The notes below the pieces were generated by a model, which was given only the letters and a program-made list of their open reading frames with translations, was not told where the DNA came from and did no database searches. From Cephalotus follicularis (Eukaryota > Streptophyta > Magnoliopsida > Oxalidales > Cephalotaceae), in the NCBI GenBank assembly GCA_001972305.1, contig BDDD01000317.1:64508-128507 (forward strand): 64,000 nt of DNA. The letters are read 5' to 3'. Of this stretch, positions 62,301 to 64,000 are shown piece by piece; positions within the stretch are counted from its first letter, which is position 1, and each line of letters starts with the position of its first letter. The translations under genes and the position numbers were made by a program.

Positions 62301-63261
62301 CAATTTATGATTGATACTGTTTCTTTTTTTACTTTTAATTGCTTTTTTGATATTTGTGCCTCCACCAAATCTTTACTACTCATCAAGGTCTTACATAATA
62401 TGTTATTATGATGAAGCTTGAGGCTCAATCCCACCGGCCTTTGAAACCTTTCCTTCTTGCAATAATTAATTTCTAGTCGGTTTTTATTTTTTTTGGGGAT
62501 GATTATTTCATTATTACTTCCTAAATTATTATACTTATTTTTAAATGTATCATAAATTTTATGATGTGTCATCACACATAAATAACACTTAAACAATAAA
62601 ACATATGGATAAATCTCATTACTTTTTAAGTTACATTAATGAATAAAAACACGTCATGTGAGATGAGACATTAATTGAGATGAATAATTAATTTGATAAA
62701 AATGTTCGAATGTTTAACATTATTCAAGTTACGAACGTTAAACAAAGTTGTACATGTCACTCTTGTTGAAATAAATAATAGGATCATATGCGATATTAGA
62801 ACACACGAATTAATGAGAAATGATCGTACCTGGTTGAGCCATGTTCAACTGTGCAGCGGAATATCAAATCAGTGCGATCATAGATCAAACAGACAGGTCT
62901 TCCCCTCATTTCCACCAGACAGAATGTGGTTCTTAGATGAGAATCGAAAACAACTTATGGTGACAGGAGAAGGGACCTAGTCCGATATATATATAGTAAA
63001 TACTAATGAGCCTTCCCATCATGCCCATTAGGTCACTAAAGCCCACACTAACCACAACCCACATCTACAACCTGAAGTGCACCAGCCCATACAAAATAAA
63101 TCACTAAAGGGCTATTGGGCTATAAGCCCGTCTCACGGATCATTATCCTACCAGCTTTATAAAACAAAAATAACAATTAATGAAAGCCCAATATTTTAAA
63201 ATATTTCCAACAAAATTTTAAAATATTTCCAACAACTCTATCATAAAATCAATTAAGCTAT
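59391..63261. other. AT-rich intergenic DNA, no gene seen
   Basis: No reading frame with recognisable protein similarity on either strand. Small items: an AC run at about 61789-61802; a Mutator-MITE-like phrase at about 60715-60830 (gtcccctgaattttacacg); and at about 62820-63180 a moderately GC-richer segment (gcccattaggtcactaaagc) that may be a decayed LTR fragment. None has definable borders. Confidence 0.4.
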
Positions 63262-64000
63262 CACTACAAAAAAAAAAAGGAAAACGACGAGGGCATATGG
63301 CGAGGGCAATTGAATCCCTTCGTCGTTGAGTAGTTTTTTTATATTTTTTTTAAAAAGGCATGACGAGGGCACTTGTACCCTTACCATGCCCTCGCCATTT
63401 CAAAAACTCACTGCGAGGGCATTTATTGCCCTCGCCGCTTCCTATACCTATATCCGACGAGGACTATGCACGTGGGATAACGATATTAGTGGAGGTACGT
63501 AGTCGGGAATGAGATAGGGTCATACCTTTTAGAGTTAGGTGGTGAGATATACTTCAGTCAATGCATTTTGAGAAAATAATACTTGAATCTAACAATCTTC
63601 TACCCAACTTGTAGAAAAAATGTCCGTGGATAGGAGTTGGATGAGTAGGCGGGTCGTCCAAGGGTTACTAACAGAGGAATTTAATAGGGGTGTGCTCGTT
63701 TTCTTTGATTTTGTATTTTCAAACGAACATTTTGTCTAGAATAGTACAATAAAATGTCCTTGTAACCGTTGCAAGTTAAGGGCGTTTGGAACTAGATCTG
63801 AAGTGCGATTACATTTGTTGAAGAACGGTTTCACCCCCCATTACACGTTGTGGGATCAACATGGGGAAAGGAGGGAACTCCGTCGAGTTGCAGTAGAGTA
63901 GTCAGATCCCTCGAGTCCGAGTAATCTTTTTGTTGATCTCGTAATGGATGCTGGGGGTTCGAGTTTGATACTCGTGAACATGAGGAGACAGCCGATGAAC
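63262..64000 (+). mobile_element. 5' part of a second CACTA transposon, continuing beyond the window
   Basis: Starts CACTACAAAAAAAAAAAGG and carries subterminal GCGAGGGC/GCCCTCGCC words (63288-63440) like those of the element at 26495-33878. A transposase-associated domain follows on the plus strand. It lies outside G2, so it is an independent insertion. The other end is not in the window. Confidence 0.85.
63620..64000 (+). pseudogene. CACTA transposase N-terminus (TMN domain), broken and incomplete
   Basis: From the ATG at 63620 the frame reads VDRSWMSRRVVQGLLTEEF, KCPCNRCKLRAFGTRSEV and LHLLKNGFTPHYTLWDQHGE, the transposase-associated (TMN) domain that precedes tnp2 in plant En/Spm transposases. 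Stops at 63737-63739 (TAG) and 63899-63901 (TAG) interrupt it, and a frame change is needed near 63955 to keep the family pattern. It is closely related to the copy starting at 32532, but keeps the CPCNRC cysteines that are altered there. The window ends inside the gene. Confidence 0.85.

Noticed and set aside
62693..62980. 95-codon plus-strand frame
   Set aside because: No recognisable motif, no partner frame and composition like flanking non-coding DNA; kept out as unsupported.

Overview
The window looks like nuclear DNA from a flowering plant, most likely a eudicot. It is AT-rich and intron-bearing. It holds one recognisable host gene, a euAP2 gene of the TOE1/RAP2.7 type with a miR172 site, and a dense nest of plant transposable elements: Tekay-like chromovirus, CACTA, hAT, TRIM and MITEs. 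The species cannot be named from this sequence. No tRNA, rRNA, bacterial gene or CRISPR array was seen.

Layout. 1-4680: AT-rich intergenic DNA with a cluster of palindromic MITE-like repeats (152-680) and a further MITE candidate (2385-2658). 4684-7567 (minus): the euAP2 gene in ten exons, including the 26- and 31-nt mini-exons typical of this family, predicted to encode 508 aa, with the miR172 complementary site in the last exon. 7568-9880: upstream region with a 38-bp GA tract. 9880-11940: GC-richer LTR-like fragment and AT-rich DNA. 11943-20963: an LTR retrotransposon with perfect TATAT target duplications and no coding capacity, whose 5' LTR has been entered by a solo LTR of the same family in opposite orientation and by a small hAT-type MITE. 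21252-21847: a Copia-like LTR.

23857-59390: a single old Gypsy element (minus strand, called G2 here) that has absorbed almost everything else. Inside it lie a CACTA element (26495-33878, TSD TGA), a solo Copia-like LTR (34560-35887), a 312-bp TRIM (58725-59036, TSD CAAGA) and a non-autonomous hAT (37610-58034). That hAT contains a Tekay-like chromovirus (38024-57698, TSD GAGAG). The chromovirus 3' LTR is in turn broken by a degenerate Gypsy element (45652-about 52013) and a truncated hAT (about 52014-55973), which itself holds an unusual TIR element (53339-55769) with a plant-transposon-like reading frame. 59391-63261 is AT-rich with nothing firmly identifiable. 63262-64000 is the start of a second CACTA element that leaves the window.

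Apart from the AP2-family gene, every coding trace is a decayed transposon protein. The points most worth a second look are the TIR element at 53339-55769, the recurrence of clustered GTCGACGC-like motifs in repeat families that are not otherwise related, the perfectly delimited TRIM, and the chromovirus polyprotein that carries 18 stops but no frameshift.
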